A program made the position numbers and the translations under genes. The notes under the pieces were generated by a model, which worked only from the letters and a program-made list of their open reading frames with translations, ran no database searches and was not told where the DNA came from. From NCBI RefSeq assembly GCF_010119205.1, contig NZ_WRXM01000001.1:1758933-1822932 (forward strand): a stretch of DNA of 64,000 nt, in the 5' to 3' direction. The DNA is from Haloarcula limicola (GTDB lineage: Archaea; Halobacteriota; Halobacteria; Halobacteriales; Haloarculaceae). The first letter of the stretch is position 1. The number at the start of each line of letters is the position of its first letter. Positions 8,840 to 17,863 of the stretch are shown here, one piece after another.

Positions 8840-10177
8840 TCACTGGGGTCGGTGGATAGCGCTCAAGTCATCGACCGTCGGTCCGTTGACGATACGAACG
8901 GTGTCGCCCGTCCGGGTGATCCGGAAGGCGTCCTCGAAGGAACTGGACTCGGGGACGACGTAGACGTTCTCCCGCGGTTGGCTCGCGCCGTGTTCCTCGA
9001 CCAGCGCGGCCCGATAGGCCTGTGAGAACTCACGGGCGTCCGCCTCGCTGTCCCACGTGCTGACCCACACGTAGCCGCCGCCGCCGGATCCGTCTTTGTA
9101 CGGGACGACCTTGTCGCCGGCCCAGCCCTCGGAGGGGTCGCTCACGTAGGAGTAGCGGTCGGCGTCGGTCTGGTTGTTGTGGTACATCGTGGCGAAGATG
9201 GAGGCCTCGCCGACGGTGTCGCCGACCGGGTCGTGGTCGAATCGCGACCACTCGTCGTTCGAGCGGTCGGGGACGGTGAGTTCGACGGGTTCCTCGTCGG
9301 GGTAGCGGTCGGGGTGGATGACCTGTTCGGTGCTGTTGGGGTACTGGCGGTGAAGCGCGTCGACGGCCTCCCAGCCGCCCTCCTCGCGGATGCTGTCGAC
9401 GAATCGCGGCCCCGAGACGTACGGCTGGATGATGACGGTGAACAGTCCGGGGTTCATGCTACTGCTACCGCCGCCACCGCCGCCGCTCGCCTCGGGGTTC
9501 TCGATACAGGACCACTGCTGGTCACAGCGGTTCCGGTAGAGCGCCTGCACGTAGTTGGCCTCGCCCTCGATGGCCCCGTCCGTCGACAGTTGGGTGTCCT
9601 GGGTCTCAGCGGAGGTGTTCAGCCCGAACTGCTGGTCCTGCAGGGCGTGGGTGAGCTCGTGCGAGAGCGTCCCTCTGTCGACCTGCGGCGTCTCCGTCGG
9701 GCTGACGATGACGATGCGGTCCCGGCTCGGCGAGTAGAAGCCCTGAACGGAGGTCGAGAGCGCGCTGTCGATGGCCTCGCTGCTCCCCTCGTCCTCGCCG
9801 ATGAGCAGCAGGGACTCCCACACCTGATCGTTCCACGGGTCCGCCGGCGGCCCGGCGGCCCCGCTCTGATTGCCCCGCGAGCGGTTGCGGTACTCCGCCC
9901 GCGAGATGACCTCGACGGGGACGTCCTGCGTGAACTCCCGCTCGCGTATCCGTTCGAGACGGGCCATCGTCCGGGCGACGACGGCCTCGCGCTCGCTCGC
10001 GTTGAGGCCGTCCTCGGTCGTCACGTCCACGGGGTCGTCGTACCAGTAGCCGTTCTCCCAGCCGAGCGTGTCACCCCCCTCCGGGGTCGCAGGGTGGTCG
10101 CTCCCGCTCCCGCCGAAGGAGGGGACGGTACAGCCGGCCAGCACGATAGTCAGTGCGAGTAGTAGCTCTCTACGCAT
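8840..10177 (-). CDS. Zincin-like surface lipoprotein, Hvo_1808 family (copy 1)
   Basis: The 445-residue precursor has a short hydrophobic signal and a lipobox LAGC with Cys16 as the predicted lipid site. HELTH at 173-177 inside SHELTHALQDQQFG matches the zinc-binding HExxH motif of metallopeptidases, with RDRIVIVSP just before it. A glycine-rich loop lies near 230-240. It is presumably anchored on the outer face of the membrane; peptidase activity is not proven for the family. Its start overlaps the stop of the upstream paralogue by 8 bases, so the two form one operon. Confidence 0.75.
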   Translation of the reverse strand: MRRELLLALTIVLAGCTVPSFGGSGSDHPATPEGGDTLGWENGYWYDDPVDVTTEDGLNASEREAVVARTMARLERIREREFTQDVPVEVISRAEYRNRSRGNQSGAAGPPADPWNDQVWESLLLIGEDEGSSEAIDSALSTSVQGFYSPSRDRIVIVSPTETPQVDRGTLSHELTHALQDQQFGLNTSAETQDTQLSTDGAIEGEANYVQALYRNRCDQQWSCIENPEASGGGGGGSSSMNPGLFTVIIQPYVSGPRFVDSIREEGGWEAVDALHRQYPNSTEQVIHPDRYPDEEPVELTVPDRSNDEWSRFDHDPVGDTVGEASIFATMYHNNQTDADRYSYVSDPSEGWAGDKVVPYKDGSGGGGYVWVSTWDSEADAREFSQAYRAALVEEHGASQPRENVYVVPESSSFEDAFRITRTGDTVRIVNGPTVDDLSAIHRPQ

Positions 10178-11684
10178 CGTAGACCTCTCTGAGTTCCGCT
10201 TCGCTCGGCGCGTTCACGACGGTGACCGTCTCGCCCTCGACGTGAACGGCGACGGCGTCGGTGAAGGGGCTGTCCTCGGCGACGACCCAGTTCCCGTCGG
10301 CGGTGCGGGCCCCGCCCCAGTGTCGGATGACGGTCCGCCACGACTCCGCGAACGTCCGGGCCGCGGCCTCGTCTTCCCAGGCGGTCCGCCAGACGTAGGC
10401 CGATTCCGATCCGTCGGTGTAGACGTACATGCGGCCCCCGTCCCACTGCTCGGCCGACCGCAGCGCGTAGTTGTACGGGTCGCTGCCGTCGACCGAGCCG
10501 TTCTCCTCGTAGTTGAACACCGTTCGGGGATCGACGACGGCCGACTCGTTGTAGTCGTCGGTCAGCGTGTACGCCAGCGACGCGGCGATAGCCGACGGAC
10601 CGACGACGGCGTAGTCCGGGCGGTCGCGGTCGGCCGAGGGCCTGACTCGCGTCCACTCCTCGCTCGACCGGTCTTCGAGGGACACCTCGCGCGGCTCCCA
10701 CTCGGGGTACTCCCGCGGGTCGATGACCTCGCGTGCACCCTGCGGCTTCTCGTCGTAGGCGTCGTTCACCGCCGCCCAGCCGCCGCGTTCGTACAGGTTC
10801 TCGATCAGACCGGGGCCGTCGCTGTATGGGAAGTAAAGCAGGAAGGAGAGCCCGAAGTGGCGGTCGTCACCGCCGCTGCCGCCGCCGGGTTCGCCCTCCA
10901 GACACTCCCACTGCTGGCCGCAGCGAGCGGTGTAGCGGGCCTCCGTCGCGCCCGCGTCGCCCTCGACGAGGCCGTTGCGGCCCTGCAAGGCGTCTCGGGT
11001 CGCGGCGTCGCCGCCGCCGAGGCCGAACTGCTGGTCCTGGACGGCGTGGACGAGTTCGTGGGCCAACGTCGCCTCGTCTATCGTCGGCGTCGGCGAGTCG
11101 CTGACGACGACGATCCGGTCCTCGGCCGGGCTGTAGTACCCGAGGACGCTCGACCCGAGCGTGCTCTCCTGGACGGCGATGGAGTCGCGATCCTCGCCGA
11201 CGAGGAACAGCGCCTCGAACTTCGCGTTGTCGAACCGCGTGAGCGCCTCGCCCGGGCCGTCGCGCTGGCTTCGGTTCGCGCGGAACGCCTCGCGGGAGAC
11301 GACCTCGACCGGCACCCGCTCCTCGAACTCCAGTCCGCGGACGAACTCGACGCGGGCCATCGATCGGGCGACGACGGCTCGTCGCTCGCTCTCGTTGAGG
11401 CCGTCGCCGGTTGTGACGGCGAGGGTCTCGTTGTGCCAGTAGCCGCCCTCCCAGCCGAGTCGGTCGCGCTCCGGGTCCGGCGGCGCGATCTCGCTCTCAG
11501 CCGAACTGCCGCTCGCGCCGTTGCCCTCCGCCCCGCTCGTCCCGTCTTCGAGTTCGAGCGTGAACACCGCGTCCGGCGTCTGTGTCCGCTCGGTCTCCGT
11601 TCCCGTTTCGGACGCTCCGAACCCCTGACAGCCGGCCAGCAGGAGCGTCACGGCGCAGACGAGGACGGCGGACTGACGGCGCAT
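10170..11684 (-). CDS. Zincin-like surface lipoprotein, Hvo_1808 family (copy 2)
   Basis: The 504-residue precursor has lipobox LAGC with Cys19 and a low-complexity Ser/Thr/Glu linker (about 22-70). HELVH at 209-213 is in the same context, HELVHAVQDQQFG, as the paralogue downstream. Shared blocks include DGLNESERRAVVARSMAR, YYSPAEDRIVVVS and the C-terminal GETVTVVNAPS. It is the first gene of the two-gene unit. The tandem arrangement suggests duplication with divergence of the exposed loops. Substrate is unknown. Confidence 0.75.
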   Translation of the reverse strand: MRRQSAVLVCAVTLLLAGCQGFGASETGTETERTQTPDAVFTLELEDGTSGAEGNGASGSSAESEIAPPDPERDRLGWEGGYWHNETLAVTTGDGLNESERRAVVARSMARVEFVRGLEFEERVPVEVVSREAFRANRSQRDGPGEALTRFDNAKFEALFLVGEDRDSIAVQESTLGSSVLGYYSPAEDRIVVVSDSPTPTIDEATLAHELVHAVQDQQFGLGGGDAATRDALQGRNGLVEGDAGATEARYTARCGQQWECLEGEPGGGSGGDDRHFGLSFLLYFPYSDGPGLIENLYERGGWAAVNDAYDEKPQGAREVIDPREYPEWEPREVSLEDRSSEEWTRVRPSADRDRPDYAVVGPSAIAASLAYTLTDDYNESAVVDPRTVFNYEENGSVDGSDPYNYALRSAEQWDGGRMYVYTDGSESAYVWRTAWEDEAAARTFAESWRTVIRHWGGARTADGNWVVAEDSPFTDAVAVHVEGETVTVVNAPSEAELREVYDA

Positions 11685-11764
11685 CTACTGGCTCAACGGG
11701 AGGCGCGGTGAAAAGTGACACGCCCGGGGGAAGGTTCGTAGGGGCGGCGACCGAACCGTCGACT

Positions 11765-12346
11765 ATGCAACTGGATCCGACCGACACCGCCGTCATCGTG
11801 GTCGACATGCAGAACGGCTTCTGTCACCCCGACGGCGCGCTCTACGCCCCGGACAGCGAGGCGGCCGTCGACCCCGTCGCGGAGCTGGTCGCGGACGCCC
11901 GCGAGGCGGGCGCGAGCGTCGTCTTCACGCGGGACGTCCACCCGCCCGAACAGTTCGAGGACGCCCACTACTACGACGAGTTCGACCGCTGGGGCGAACA
12001 CGTCCTCGAAGGCTCGTGGGAGGCGGAACTGGTCGAGGACCTCGACCCCCGCGAAGGCGACGACGAACTGGTCGTCGTCAAACACACCTACGACGCCTTC
12101 TATCAGACGCAACTGGAGGGGTGGCTCGACGCTCACGGCGTCGACGACCTCGTGATTTGCGGGACGCTGGCGAACGTCTGTGTCCTGCATACGGCCTCCA
12201 GCGCGGGCCTGCGCGACTACCGCCCGATCCTCGCCGAGGACGCCGTCGGGTTCATCGAGGCGGACCACCGCGAGTACGCCCTGGAGCACGCCGACTGGCT
12301 CTTCGGCGAAGTGACCGACCGCGACGCCATTGAGTTCGCCGAATGA
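11765..12346 (+). CDS. Nicotinamidase-like cysteine hydrolase (isochorismatase family)
   Basis: The 193-residue protein has the Asp-Lys-Cys triad of the family: D14 in VVDMQNGF, K106 in VVVKHTY and C139 in LANVCVLH. A metal-site pattern typical of nicotinamidases is also present, D57-x-H59 (RDVHP) and H79 (WGEH). It therefore most likely hydrolyses nicotinamide to nicotinate and ammonia, feeding the Preiss-Handler enzyme encoded at 6428. Another cysteine hydrolase activity cannot be excluded. The next gene overlaps its stop by ATGA, suggesting translational coupling. Confidence 0.75.
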   Translation: MQLDPTDTAVIVVDMQNGFCHPDGALYAPDSEAAVDPVAELVADAREAGASVVFTRDVHPPEQFEDAHYYDEFDRWGEHVLEGSWEAELVEDLDPREGDDELVVVKHTYDAFYQTQLEGWLDAHGVDDLVICGTLANVCVLHTASSAGLRDYRPILAEDAVGFIEADHREYALEHADWLFGEVTDRDAIEFAE

Positions 12347-12822
12347 GCGAGCCGGTCCGCGGCGACGTCTCGGAGGTCGAGGGCGGTCCCGAGTACGACC
12401 TGAACTTCCGCGAGCATCCCGAGCGCTACCGCCACACGAGCGACGAGCGGGGCGCGTTCAAGATAGAACCGTACAAGGGCGAACTGCTCCCCGACTGGAC
12501 GATCTCGGACCTCGGCCCGGCCGCCGAGGCGGCTCAGGCTATCCACGACCGCTACCGGGAGTACCGCGACGCGGACGATTTCGTCGGGATGGACATGGCT
12601 CGGAAGTACCTCCAGATGGGGTGGACGCGGTCGATGCGCTACGCGAAGTATCCGGGCGGGCAGAAGTACGAGGACGGACGAGAACGGGAGCCGCGGACAT
12701 GGTACGACCCGGAGAAACGCCGCATTGCCCGGATATATCGGTTCCACCTCGACCGAGTTCGGAACGACGACGCCTACGCGCGGGCGAAGGCGCGTCACCG
12801 AGAGCAGTACGGCGAGAACTAG
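12343..12822 (+). CDS. DUF4385-family protein
   Basis: The 159-residue soluble protein has the DUF4385 pattern: YDLNFREHPERYRH near the N terminus, FKIEPYKGELLPDW, and ARKYLQMGWTRSMRYAKYPGG in the middle. No catalytic role is known for the family. Overlap with the upstream hydrolase (ATGA) implies co-translation. Its TAG stop shares the four bases CTAG with the stop of the converging gene. Confidence 0.8.
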   Translation: MSEPVRGDVSEVEGGPEYDLNFREHPERYRHTSDERGAFKIEPYKGELLPDWTISDLGPAAEAAQAIHDRYREYRDADDFVGMDMARKYLQMGWTRSMRYAKYPGGQKYEDGREREPRTWYDPEKRRIARIYRFHLDRVRNDDAYARAKARHREQYGEN

Positions 12823-13664
12823 CGTTCGATCGTCACAGTCACGTCCTCTCCGACCGCCAACTCGACCCCCTCACCGACGAGTTTCGCGCCCGCGTCGTCG
12901 CGCGAGCAGAACAGCGCGAGGCCGGTGACCGGGTCGCCGTTCGCGTAGACGGTCACGTCGTCCCACGCGACCGTTCGCCCGTCGGCCGTGCCGACCCGAG
13001 TGCCGGCGAACGCGACTCGTTCGCTGCCTACACCACCCAGTAACCCGCCGCCGTCGTAGTGCGGGAGGCCGCCGTCGAGGACCCCCTCGTCGCCACCAGT
13101 ACCGCTCTCGTCGCCTCCCTCGTTCGCTATCCCGACGAACCGCTCGCCGGGTTCGGGATGCTCGGGGCTGTCAAGGCGCGCCCACGTCTCGCCCGCCTCG
13201 GCGACGGTGCCGGTGCCGTTCCACGAGAGCGGTTCGACGTCGACGCCGACCGAAATCGGAAGCGATCCCGACGCCCGATAGGGGTTCGCGTCGGGCGAGC
13301 GAAAGCCCAGGTGGACGTGGTTCGGGACCCACGGCGCGAAGAAACCGGCGCGGACGAGTTCACCGAGATCGTCGCCGACGGTCACCGTCTCGCCCCGTTC
13401 GACGCTCGGTTTCACGTGGAGCAACCGGGCGACGTGCTCGCCGGTGTCGACCAGAATCAGGTGGTCGTCGGCGGCGGCGTAGGGTTTCGGCGGCGCGCGC
13501 ACCCGCTTCGTCTCCAGCACCTCGCCGGCGACGGGCGAGGGCGCTCGGTCGCCGTCGGGATAGAGGTCTATCGCACGCCCCTTGTCGTGGGCGTCGAACG
13601 GCGAGTTGTACAGCGAGAAGCGGTAGTACCGGTGGAGTACGTCCCGCGGGACGGTGACGGCCAT
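12819..13664 (-). CDS. M23-like (LytM fold) domain protein
   Basis: The protein has 281 residues and no evident signal peptide. The N-terminal half follows the M23/LytM pattern: H26 and D33 in HDKGRAID, SPVAGEVLE, LLHVKP with H83, and NHVHLGF with the H116-x-H118 pair. In bacteria these residues hold the catalytic zinc of peptidoglycan hydrolases. The C-terminal half (about 135-281) is beta-rich and poorly conserved. Archaea lack murein, so the substrate, if any, must differ. The stop overlaps that of the DUF4385 gene. Confidence 0.65.
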   Translation of the reverse strand: MAVTVPRDVLHRYYRFSLYNSPFDAHDKGRAIDLYPDGDRAPSPVAGEVLETKRVRAPPKPYAAADDHLILVDTGEHVARLLHVKPSVERGETVTVGDDLGELVRAGFFAPWVPNHVHLGFRSPDANPYRASGSLPISVGVDVEPLSWNGTGTVAEAGETWARLDSPEHPEPGERFVGIANEGGDESGTGGDEGVLDGGLPHYDGGGLLGGVGSERVAFAGTRVGTADGRTVAWDDVTVYANGDPVTGLALFCSRDDAGAKLVGEGVELAVGEDVTVTIER

Positions 13665-13880
13665 CGACGGGGATTAGCGAGCACGGAGTATGTGCCTGTC
13701 GTCCGAGCGTTCAAGTCAGATGAGGAGACCACACCGGCCCGTGAGCTAACCACCGCCGCGACGGGTTCGCGGGAGTGCGACACACCCCGTCGCGGTCGCC
13801 GCGTGTCGCCTGTTCGCCACTCGCTCACCAGCCACGGCGTTCGGCGGGGACATTTAGTCTTCGCCGTCCCTACGGCGGCT

Positions 13881-14561
13881 ATGCGCCTCCTCCGCGGGCG
13901 GGCGAGCGACCACGAGCGCGACTACGCGTGTACTCGGGAGCTGGCCGATCAAGTGGCCGACGACGGGACGCCGGCCCTTCGCGTCTGGACCCCGCACCGA
14001 CAGGTCGCCTTCGGCCGCCGGGACCGCCGCGCCGAGGGGTACGACCGCGCCCGAGCGGCCGCAACGGACCGGGGCTACGCGATCCTCGAACGGAGCGTCG
14101 GCGGTCGCGCCGTCGCCTACACCGGTAGGACAGTCGCGTTCACGCTAGCTGAACCCACTGCTGACGGCCGGAGCGGTATCGGCGCTCGCTACGACCGCGC
14201 GGCAGCGGCGATTCGGCGTGCGCTCGCCGAGGTCGGCATCGAAGCGCGCGACGGCGAACCGCCCGACTCCTTCTGTCCCGGTACCAACTCACTGCAGGCC
14301 GACGGGAAACTCGTGGGGCTGGCACAACGAGTCCGACAGGACGTGGCACTCACCGCTGGCATCGTCGTCGTTCGGGACCACGCGGCGATTGCCGCCGTCC
14401 TCGACCCGGTGTACGACGCGCTCGGCGTTCCCTTCGCCCCCGATTCGGTGGGAAGCATCGCGCGTGCGGGCGGCGTCGGCGATTCGGAGGCCGTCGTCGA
14501 CGCCGTCGAACGCGAACTCGTCGGTGACCGGACGGTCACGGTCCGCGAAACGGTGGAGTGA
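13881..14561 (+). CDS. Lipoate-protein ligase A/biotin ligase-family protein
   Basis: The 226-residue protein shows RSVGGRAV at 71-78, the diagnostic RRxxGGxxV-type loop of lipoate ligases, and PGTNSLQADGKLVGLAQR with K143 in the position of the catalytic lysine. The family attaches lipoate, octanoate or biotin to carrier domains. The exact acyl group is not resolvable. The frame is open upstream to 13059, antisense to the M23-like gene; the ATG at 13881 is chosen because the conserved domain starts there. The preceding 216 bases hold no gene. Confidence 0.75.
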   Translation: MRLLRGRASDHERDYACTRELADQVADDGTPALRVWTPHRQVAFGRRDRRAEGYDRARAAATDRGYAILERSVGGRAVAYTGRTVAFTLAEPTADGRSGIGARYDRAAAAIRRALAEVGIEARDGEPPDSFCPGTNSLQADGKLVGLAQRVRQDVALTAGIVVVRDHAAIAAVLDPVYDALGVPFAPDSVGSIARAGGVGDSEAVVDAVERELVGDRTVTVRETVE

Positions 14562-14630
14562 CCGCCTGCTGTCGCGATCGTCGGCGGCGCCTTTCGAGAC
14601 ACTTAGGGAGGCCCCCGGCGGACAGGGCAT

Positions 14631-15935
14631 ATGCTCATCCGCAACGCGACGCTCGCGGACGGCCGGCAACGGGACGTCCGGGTGCGCGGTGAGACCATCG
14701 CCGAGGTCGGTCGGGACCTCTCGCCCGACGACGAACGCACCGTCGAGGCCACGGGCAAGCGCTTGTTACCCGGAATGATGGACGTCCACGTTCACTTCCG
14801 CCAGCCCGGCTACCCCCACAAGGAGACGTGGGAGTCCGGCTCTCGCGCCGCGGCGGCGGGCGGCGTGACGACGGTGGTCGACCAGCCCAACACCGACCCG
14901 CCGACGGTCGACGGCGAGGCGTTCGACCGGAAGGCCGAGTTCGCCGCCGACTCCGTCGTCGACTGGGGCATCAACGGCGGCGTCACGGCCGACTGGATCC
15001 CAAACGTCCTCCTGCGCCGACGCCTGTTCGCACTCGGCGAGGTGTTCCTCGCCGACTCGACGGGCGACATGGGCATCGAGACGGATCTCTTCGAGGACGC
15101 GCTCGAAGCGGCGACGGAGAACGGTGTCACCGTCACGGTCCACGCCGAGGACGCCGACTCGTTCAACGAGGACGCCCGCGCCCGCGAGGACGCCGACGCC
15201 TGGAGCGCCTACCGTACCGCCGAGGCGGAGGCGATCGCCGTCGAACGGGCCTGCGAGGCCGCGAAGCGGATGGACGCTCGCATCCACATCGCCCACACGT
15301 CCACGCCGGAGGGCATCGACATCGCCGCCGACGCGGGGATGACCACCGAAGTGACGCCGCATCACCTCCTGCTCTCGCGGCGGGACCTCGGCGAGTTGGG
15401 GACGTTCGGGCGGATGAACCCGCCCCTGCGTCGGGAGAAGCGACGCCGCGGCGTCTACGAGCGGGTCGTCGACGGCACCGTGGACATGATCGCGACCGAC
15501 CACGCGCCCCACACCCGCGAGGAGAAGGACGCAGGTATCTGGGACGCCCCGTCGGGCGTGCCCGGCGTCGAGACGGTGCTGCCGCTCTTGCTGGCGGAAG
15601 CCCGTGATCCCGATACCGACCTGACCTACGAGCGCGTTCGAGACCTCACCGCCGCCAACCCCGCCGAGGTCTTCGACGTGCCACAGAAGGGCGCGATCGA
15701 GCCCGGTAAAGACGCCGACCTCGTGCTGGTCGACACCACCGAGACCACCGAGATTCGCGGCGAGGCCCTCCACACCGACTGCGGGTGGACGCCCTTCGAG
15801 GGCTTCGAGGGCATCTTCCCCGAGTGGACGATGGTCCGCGGGACGACCGTCTACGAGCGCGATTCGGACGAAGACGTCTTCTACGGCCACCAGGGCGAGA
15901 ACGTCCGCGACGCCGACGGCGAAGTCCTCCAGTAG
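14631..15935 (+). CDS. pyrC: Dihydroorotase
   Basis: This 434-residue amidohydrolase cyclises carbamoyl aspartate to dihydroorotate in pyrimidine synthesis. DVHVHFRQPG at 51-60 supplies the first two metal histidines and a substrate arginine. Further ligands lie in the VTVHAED and HIAHTSTPEG segments, and ATDHAPHTREEKD carries the catalytic aspartate. The C terminus returns to the small beta domain (KDADLVLVD). A complete, normal-length archaeal enzyme that looks monocistronic. Confidence 0.92.
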   Translation: MLIRNATLADGRQRDVRVRGETIAEVGRDLSPDDERTVEATGKRLLPGMMDVHVHFRQPGYPHKETWESGSRAAAAGGVTTVVDQPNTDPPTVDGEAFDRKAEFAADSVVDWGINGGVTADWIPNVLLRRRLFALGEVFLADSTGDMGIETDLFEDALEAATENGVTVTVHAEDADSFNEDARAREDADAWSAYRTAEAEAIAVERACEAAKRMDARIHIAHTSTPEGIDIAADAGMTTEVTPHHLLLSRRDLGELGTFGRMNPPLRREKRRRGVYERVVDGTVDMIATDHAPHTREEKDAGIWDAPSGVPGVETVLPLLLAEARDPDTDLTYERVRDLTAANPAEVFDVPQKGAIEPGKDADLVLVDTTETTEIRGEALHTDCGWTPFEGFEGIFPEWTMVRGTTVYERDSDEDVFYGHQGENVRDADGEVLQ

Positions 15936-16005
15936 TCGGATTGTGTGTGCGAGATCTACGCACACTCGCGCCGCGGTGATATCTGATATCGACGAATCGA
16001 CAGAT

Positions 16006-16185
16006 ATGGTTCGCTGTGAGAACTGCGGCGCGGAGGCCGAGACCACCGACGAACTGGACCACGACGACGTGAAGCAGATCGAGCTCGACGAGGGCGGGAA
16101 CGGGCCGCCCCGCGTCCGCTACGGGGCGAACATCCGCGACCTCTGGCTGTGTAAACAGTGCGGAAAAGTGCTCGGCGTCAGCTGA
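16006..16185 (+). CDS. Small zinc-ribbon protein
   Basis: The ATG at 16006 gives 59 residues. CENCG near the start and CKQCG near the end form a two-knuckle zinc ribbon. The centre is acidic, and the IRDLWLC segment precedes the second pair. It is one of several small CxxCG proteins in the window. Function is unknown; such proteins may bind RNA or partners. Confidence 0.65.
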   Translation: MVRCENCGAEAETTDELDHDDVKQIELDEGGNGPPRVRYGANIRDLWLCKQCGKVLGVS

Positions 16186-16199
16186 TCACGCCCGTCCTC

Positions 16200-16574
16200 T
16201 CACACCCGCTCTAAGCGCGTCGGCGGAACGGGCCGGACGAGACCGAAGTACGCGCGATAGCAGAGCATTCCGACCCCGAGACCGGCCAGTCCCGCCAGTA
16301 GTATCGACGTGATCAGGTCTGGGCCGAGGAGGTAGCCACCAGTCAGGATCGCTGCGCCCAGCACCACGATAAGCGCGACAGTTCGGGTAATCTTGGACCC
16401 CGGAAGTCGGTCGGTTGCGCCGTGTTCACCGGCATAAATGGCGAGGACAGTCGTGACCGTAAACAGCGCCGCGAGCGGCCACGACACACCATCGTCGATG
16501 TTAAGCCACACCTGTACGAGACAGAGAACCGCGAGAAATCCGTCGGTGAGGAGGACTTTCGTTCGGGGTTCCAT
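16200..16574 (-). CDS. Four-helix membrane protein of unknown function
   Basis: The 124-residue protein has four hydrophobic helices at about 10-25, 31-47, 63-81 and 84-105. No charged residues typical of transport are seen within them. Ends are short and basic (RTKVLL, RLERV). I do not recognise a family. It lies 14 bases beyond the converging zinc-ribbon gene. Confidence 0.6.
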   Translation of the reverse strand: MEPRTKVLLTDGFLAVLCLVQVWLNIDDGVSWPLAALFTVTTVLAIYAGEHGATDRLPGSKITRTVALIVVLGAAILTGGYLLGPDLITSILLAGLAGLGVGMLCYRAYFGLVRPVPPTRLERV

Positions 16575-16628
16575 CGCTCGTAATTCAGCCGGTCTGCGGA
16601 TAACGGTGGCGACGGTCCCCCGGTCGGC

Positions 16629-17375
16629 TCACTTCTCGTCGACGCCGAACTCGTGACCGCACTCGGGACAGCAGACTTCGTCGTGACGCAGCGCCGCGGA
16701 GTGCTCGCGGACTTCGCGCATGACCGTCGAGATGCGGTCCTCGGCCTCCATCTCGTCTTCGACGGCGAGATCCACGCCCTCGACCTCCAGGAGGAACTTC
16801 GCCACCTCCGTCGCCTCGTACATCACGTCGTCGAGCTCTTCGGCGGTGAAGAAGTCCGACATCGCGCCGTAGAGGAACGTCGCGCCGGCCTTGCGGACCT
16901 TCTCCTCGAAGGACGCGCGGGCCTGATTGACCGCCTGCGGCGTGTACGTGTCCGTCATAAAGGGAACGAGTTCCGGGAGGTTCTCGCCGATCTTCGTCAT
17001 CTCGACGCCGGTCTCGGTGCGGAAGTCGGCACAGAGACGGGCGATGGCCCACTCGCGGGCGGTGACGTACGTCCGCTCGCGAAGGAACTCGTTGGCGCGG
17101 TCGTAGGTACCCCCCTCGATCTTCTTGAACCGCTCGTACTTCCGGACGTCTTCGGGGACGTCGCCGGCCGGCGCGACCCCCTCGCCGAGCGCTTCGTCCG
17201 CCGCCGCGTCGGTATTCTCGGCGTCGGCGGTCTCGACACCGCCGGCTCCGGCGTCGCTCCCCGCAGCGTCGCCGTCCTCGCTGTCGGCGTCCGCGTTCTC
17301 GTCGTCCGGTTCGTGGGGCGTGACGACCCGCGTCGGCGTCTCGTCGCTCTCCTCCGGCGGCGCACCCTCTGTCAT
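16629..17375 (-). CDS. Haloarchaeal DUF5806-like protein
   Basis: The protein has 248 residues. The first 70 are a disordered acidic stretch rich in Asp, Ala and Glu. The conserved part begins VRKYERFKKIEGGTYDRANEF and is mostly helical. The end has CCPECGHEFGVDEK, a single zinc knuckle whose partner cysteines are not obvious. It is a cytoplasmic protein of unknown role known only in haloarchaea. Confidence 0.65.
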   Translation of the reverse strand: MTEGAPPEESDETPTRVVTPHEPDDENADADSEDGDAAGSDAGAGGVETADAENTDAAADEALGEGVAPAGDVPEDVRKYERFKKIEGGTYDRANEFLRERTYVTAREWAIARLCADFRTETGVEMTKIGENLPELVPFMTDTYTPQAVNQARASFEEKVRKAGATFLYGAMSDFFTAEELDDVMYEATEVAKFLLEVEGVDLAVEDEMEAEDRISTVMREVREHSAALRHDEVCCPECGHEFGVDEK

Positions 17376-17491
17376 TGGCGTCTCTGTGTCCCCGCGCGGA
17401 AAAAGCGTATCGCCCGCAGCGTGCGCGTCGTCGTCTCACACGCCGCAGTCGTGGGGGTGGCTTTTTGAGCGACGCCGCCGAGTGGCCGCGT

Positions 17492-17863
17492 ATGAACGTC
17501 CTGCTCGGGATCGGAGGGAGCGAACTCTCCTACCACGCACTCGACGAGACGATCGCCCGCGCGAAGGAGACGGGTGACGAGGTGACCATCGCCATCTTCG
17601 ACAACGAAGAGGTGGATACGGACGCCGACGAGGTCCGGGAACGGGTCGAGTCGACGCTGTCCGAGGCCGACTTCGAGGCGTCGATACGACGCATCGAGGG
17701 CGACTCGCCGGGGAGCCGACTCATCGACATCGCCGAGAGCGAGGAGTTCGACCGCATCGTGCTGGGCGGCGGCGAGCGCTCGACGCTGGGGAAGATCCAA
17801 CTCGGCTCCATCGTCGAGTTCGTCCTGTTGAACGCACAGACGCCCGTCACGCTCATCCGATGA
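17492..17863 (+). CDS. Universal stress protein (variant nucleotide loop)
   Basis: The 123-residue single-domain USP starts MNVLLGIGGSELSYHALDE. The C-terminal loop reads LGGGERSTLGKIQLGS: the usual G-x2-G-x9-G-S pattern has Glu in place of the second Gly, so ATP binding may be altered. The gene begins a two-gene unit; the acetyltransferase gene overlaps its stop by ATGA. Its target process is unknown. Confidence 0.75.
   Translation: MNVLLGIGGSELSYHALDETIARAKETGDEVTIAIFDNEEVDTDADEVRERVESTLSEADFEASIRRIEGDSPGSRLIDIAESEEFDRIVLGGGERSTLGKIQLGSIVEFVLLNAQTPVTLIR

Noticed and set aside
12819..13664. Peptidoglycan hydrolase
   Set aside because: Haloarchaea have no murein and the protein lacks a signal peptide; only a fold resemblance is claimed.
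14766..16046. A 426-codon frame opposite dihydroorotase
   Set aside because: Shadow of pyrC; no motif, and the plus-strand enzyme is complete.
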